This document shows, one piece after another, positions 42,115 through 44,309 of a stretch of DNA of 44,309 nucleotides. Under the pieces are notes generated by a model, which saw only the letters and a list, made by a program, of their open reading frames with translations, was not told where the DNA came from and did no database searches. The stretch covers positions 1 through 44,309 of the forward strand of contig CAYZZE010000004.1 in NCBI GenBank assembly GCA_964482845.1, given 5' to 3'. Each line of letters opens with the position of its first letter. The stretch's first letter is position 1. Origin of the DNA: VGPI01 sp964482845. GTDB lineage: Bacteria > Cloacimonadota > Cloacimonadia > Cloacimonadales > Cloacimonadaceae. Made by a program: the position numbers and the translations under genes.

Positions 42115-42190
42115 TGAAATGTGGTATTGTATTTGCATGATACGTCTGAGTTGAGATATGACAAGTTTAATAACAACGAAGGAGTTAGTT

Positions 42191-44086
42191 ATGATCAAGA
42201 AAACCGGAATCCTACTGGTCATTATGGCATTAGCCATTGGTTTGACTGCCTTGCCCCGTAATTTAGTAATTGTGGAGATCGGCACCGGCACGTGGTGCGT
42301 TTACTGTCCGGGAGCGGCTATGGGGGCGCATGATCTGGAGACCAATGGCCATGCCGTTGGCGTAATTAAGTATCACAGCGGAGATAGTTATAACATCCCC
42401 GCTTCCAGTAGCCGCATCAGTTATTATGGGATAAGTGGCTTTCCCACCGCTTATTTTGATGGGCTCAATCCCACGGCTGGAGGCAGCGCTTCCTCATCCT
42501 TGTATAACAACTACTTACCAAAGGTGAACGCCCGTCTGGCAGTTCCATCCCGATATACCATATCCGCTTTGGGAACAATGAGCGGCAATCAGGTAACAGT
42601 ACATGTAACTGTAGCAAAGCCGGAAGCGGATACCAATACGGGAGTCAAACTACATGCCGCCTTGACCCAAAGTAACATCCCACACGTGTGGTTCAACCAG
42701 ACCCACGTCCACAACGTAACCCGAGCCATGGCTCCAAGCGCAAGTGGCACGGATATCAACCTCGACACTGGCGGGCAAGTGACCATTCCCTTGACTTTTA
42801 CACTTCAACCCGGATGGCAAATTCCCAATATGGAGGTAGTGCTATTTCTGCAAAATAACTCTACCAAAGAGATACTGCAAGGAGCCAAGTATCCCCTTCC
42901 AGGCTTGGTCAATGCCTCTCCGGTAAACGTCACGTCCATGGGGTTTGGGGATACCTATGTGACCGGTACCAGCACCCAACCATTTACGATCAGCAACTAT
43001 TGGGGCACGCCATTGACCGGCACCATCTCATTTGATAGCAACGTATTCTCCGGCACAGCATCCGCTTTTACCATCCAACCCTTTCAGACAAGCAGCTATC
43101 AAGTAATTTTCGTACCTCCTTCCGCTGGTCAGTTTACCGGTAATATGACGATCACAACCAATCATCCGGAACATGCCAGCATAGTAGTTCCTTTGTCGGG
43201 AACGGGATTTTTGAATGCGCCTCCGGTGGCAAATAACGTGATGGTAACCGGACCGCCCGTCATCTATCAGGATTTGGTCGGATCTTATGTATTCAGTGAT
43301 CCCGATGGCAATCAGCAGGGGAATAGCGTCATACAATGGATGCGCGGAACGGTTGGCAATTTCTCTCCGATCACCGGAGCCAATAGTTTGACCTATCGGA
43401 TATTGGATAGTGATCTGGGATATCAGATCGCCTTCCGGGTAACGCCGGTGGACCAGCATGGCATGTCCGGAGCGGCAGTGACGAGCCCTCCGACCATCCC
43501 GATCGAGAATCTGCCTCCTCCTCAAAATCTGATCTTGCAAGTGGTTGATCAGATCAATGTCCAACTCAATTGGCAAAGACCGCAACACTTCGGCGGCAGG
43601 GGATTTGTCGGTTATCGCGTTTTCCGCAATGATCTATTGGTCTCCACCATCACTAATCCCAACAACACCAGTTTCTATGATATCAATCTCAGCCCGGGGA
43701 TTTACAATTATTGGGTGTGTTCTTTCTTCAATAATCCGATGATGATCTCCGGTCCGTCAAACATTGTAACTGCCTATATCGGCGTCAGCAATGACGAGCA
43801 GGTCTTACCGGTCGTTCAAAGCGTAACGATCTATCCCAATCCATTCCATTCCCAGACCAATTTTGCGCTCCGCAGCAAAGCCAATGCCAATGCCCGGGTA
43901 AGCGTCTATAATCTCAAGGGACAGGAGGTTTATACCACAAATGGTATGACCGATACCTCCGGAAACCTCGAACTGATCTGGAATGCCCAGGATACAAACG
44001 GCAACGCTCTGAGCAATGGTATCTATTTTTATCGGGTTTATAGCGGCGATACCGTTCATACCGGACGCTTGGTGATACTCAAATAA
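42191..44086 (+). CDS. Omp28-like secreted protein with thioredoxin-type CxxC and T9SS-style C-terminal domain
   Basis: A 631-residue exported protein. Order: signal peptide (KKTGILLVIMALAIGLTALP), a thioredoxin-like Omp28 domain with CVYC at about residue 36-39 (TGTWCVYCPGAAMG) and FPTAYFDG, the Omp28 segment with HVWFNQTHVHNVTRAM. Ig-like repeats (about 240-350), an Ig/cadherin-like segment (PPVANNVMVTG, SVIQWMRG), a fibronectin-III-like domain (PPPQNLILQV) and a C-terminal sorting domain (VTIYPNPFHSQTNF ... NGIYFYRV ... GRLVILK) follow. The last indicates type IX secretion. The start ATG 42191 follows AAGGAGTTAGTT. Transcribed from its own strong promoter and closed by its own terminator. 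A disulfide-exchange role is possible but not shown. Confidence 0.85.
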   Translation: MIKKTGILLVIMALAIGLTALPRNLVIVEIGTGTWCVYCPGAAMGAHDLETNGHAVGVIKYHSGDSYNIPASSSRISYYGISGFPTAYFDGLNPTAGGSASSSLYNNYLPKVNARLAVPSRYTISALGTMSGNQVTVHVTVAKPEADTNTGVKLHAALTQSNIPHVWFNQTHVHNVTRAMAPSASGTDINLDTGGQVTIPLTFTLQPGWQIPNMEVVLFLQNNSTKEILQGAKYPLPGLVNASPVNVTSMGFGDTYVTGTSTQPFTISNYWGTPLTGTISFDSNVFSGTASAFTIQPFQTSSYQVIFVPPSAGQFTGNMTITTNHPEHASIVVPLSGTGFLNAPPVANNVMVTGPPVIYQDLVGSYVFSDPDGNQQGNSVIQWMRGTVGNFSPITGANSLTYRILDSDLGYQIAFRVTPVDQHGMSGAAVTSPPTIPIENLPPPQNLILQVVDQINVQLNWQRPQHFGGRGFVGYRVFRNDLLVSTITNPNNTSFYDINLSPGIYNYWVCSFFNNPMMISGPSNIVTAYIGVSNDEQVLPVVQSVTIYPNPFHSQTNFALRSKANANARVSVYNLKGQEVYTTNGMTDTSGNLELIWNAQDTNGNALSNGIYFYRVYSGDTVHTGRLVILK

Positions 44087-44109
44087 AGAAGGATCAAACT
44101 ATCTATCAG

Positions 44110-44140
44110 ACCCCCGATCGACAAGGATCGGGGGTTTTTT
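44110..44140 (+). terminator. Rho-independent terminator of the Omp28-like gene
   Basis: CCCCCGATC (44111-44119) pairs perfectly with GATCGGGGG (44126-44134), flanked by an A-T pair and followed by TTTTTT (44135-44140). It starts 24 bp after the stop codon. The remaining sequence to 44309 shows no gene; CCCACTT (about 44150) and AAGTGGG (about 44272) are inverted to each other. Confidence 0.93.
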
Positions 44141-44309
44141 CATATCTTTCCCACTTTATGACCGGTCGCAGCTTTGAGCCAAGTTTATCCCGAGATCCTC
44201 TCGAGTACTCGGAAGTATCTCGAAGCGCGGGTGGGGCGAAATCGGCATAAGATATGGCTCTCTTTCAAACTAAGTGGGTAGATCGGGATGTCGGTTTTCC
44301 TAGGCAGGA

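Overview
The window looks like a chromosomal scaffold from a Gram-negative, didermic member of the Fibrobacterota-Chlorobiota-Bacteroidota group, most likely a Candidatus Cloacimonadota bacterium. The evidence is two giant C25 (gingipain-type) peptidases and an Omp28-like protein that all end in a type IX secretion-style C-terminal domain (xPNPFNPxTTI...), an Omp85-type outer-membrane barrel, a Bacteroidetes-like serine palmitoyltransferase homologue, an SDR-type threonine dehydrogenase and moderate GC content. The lineage is inferred from gene content only. Both window ends lie outside genes, and a run of 100 N at 25553-25652 marks a scaffold gap that cuts asnS and an oxidoreductase gene.

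Layout. 1-427: repeat-rich non-coding DNA. 428-6875 (-): an AddB-like nuclease followed by an AddA-like helicase-nuclease. 6973-10329 (-): SRAP/HMCES DNA-protein crosslink protein, Omp85-like barrel and cardiolipin synthase in one close-packed run. 10414-11055 (+): endonuclease III. 11031-12036: a truncated and frameshifted PLP racemase remnant, then repeats and a terminator. 12037-19660 (-): two paralogous C25 peptidases in tandem. 19888-21448 (-): spermidine synthase, AdoMet decarboxylase and an upstream 50-codon ORF. 21783-27503 (-): prepilin peptidase, a small exported protein, a LysN/MocR-like aminotransferase, asnS, a Gfo/Idh/MocA oxidoreductase and threonine 3-dehydrogenase. 28376-34655 (+): a tight seven-gene run (small tail-anchored protein, surE, pcm, cyclic-nucleotide-binding-domain protein, AI-2E/PerM permease, serine palmitoyltransferase-like enzyme, PEP carboxykinase-like enzyme). 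34738-34948: convergent tRNA-Met(CAT) and tRNA-Ala(CGC) around a shared hairpin. 35037-37697 (-): valS. 38416-42039 (+): a heterodimeric ABC exporter. 42191-44086 (+): the Omp28-like secreted protein, with a strong promoter and a clean terminator.

The most unusual signal is not a gene. Five copies of a 79-bp near-palindrome lie at 136-214, 11546-11624, 21605-21683, 27907-27985 and 37889-37967, one in each of the five largest gene-free gaps. Each is built from 11-bp units, always three on one side and two on the other, inside 10-bp inverted ends. Copies 2 and 3, 10 kb apart and in opposite orientation, are identical over all 79 bp. Some copies carry further shared flanks: a conserved block of about 70 bp on one side, and a tandem array of 22-bp hairpin units on the other. 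One copy sits exactly at the truncation point of the racemase remnant, which suggests insertion or rearrangement at that site. I do not recognise this element as a named family. No transposase, phage, CRISPR array or defence locus is visible in the window.
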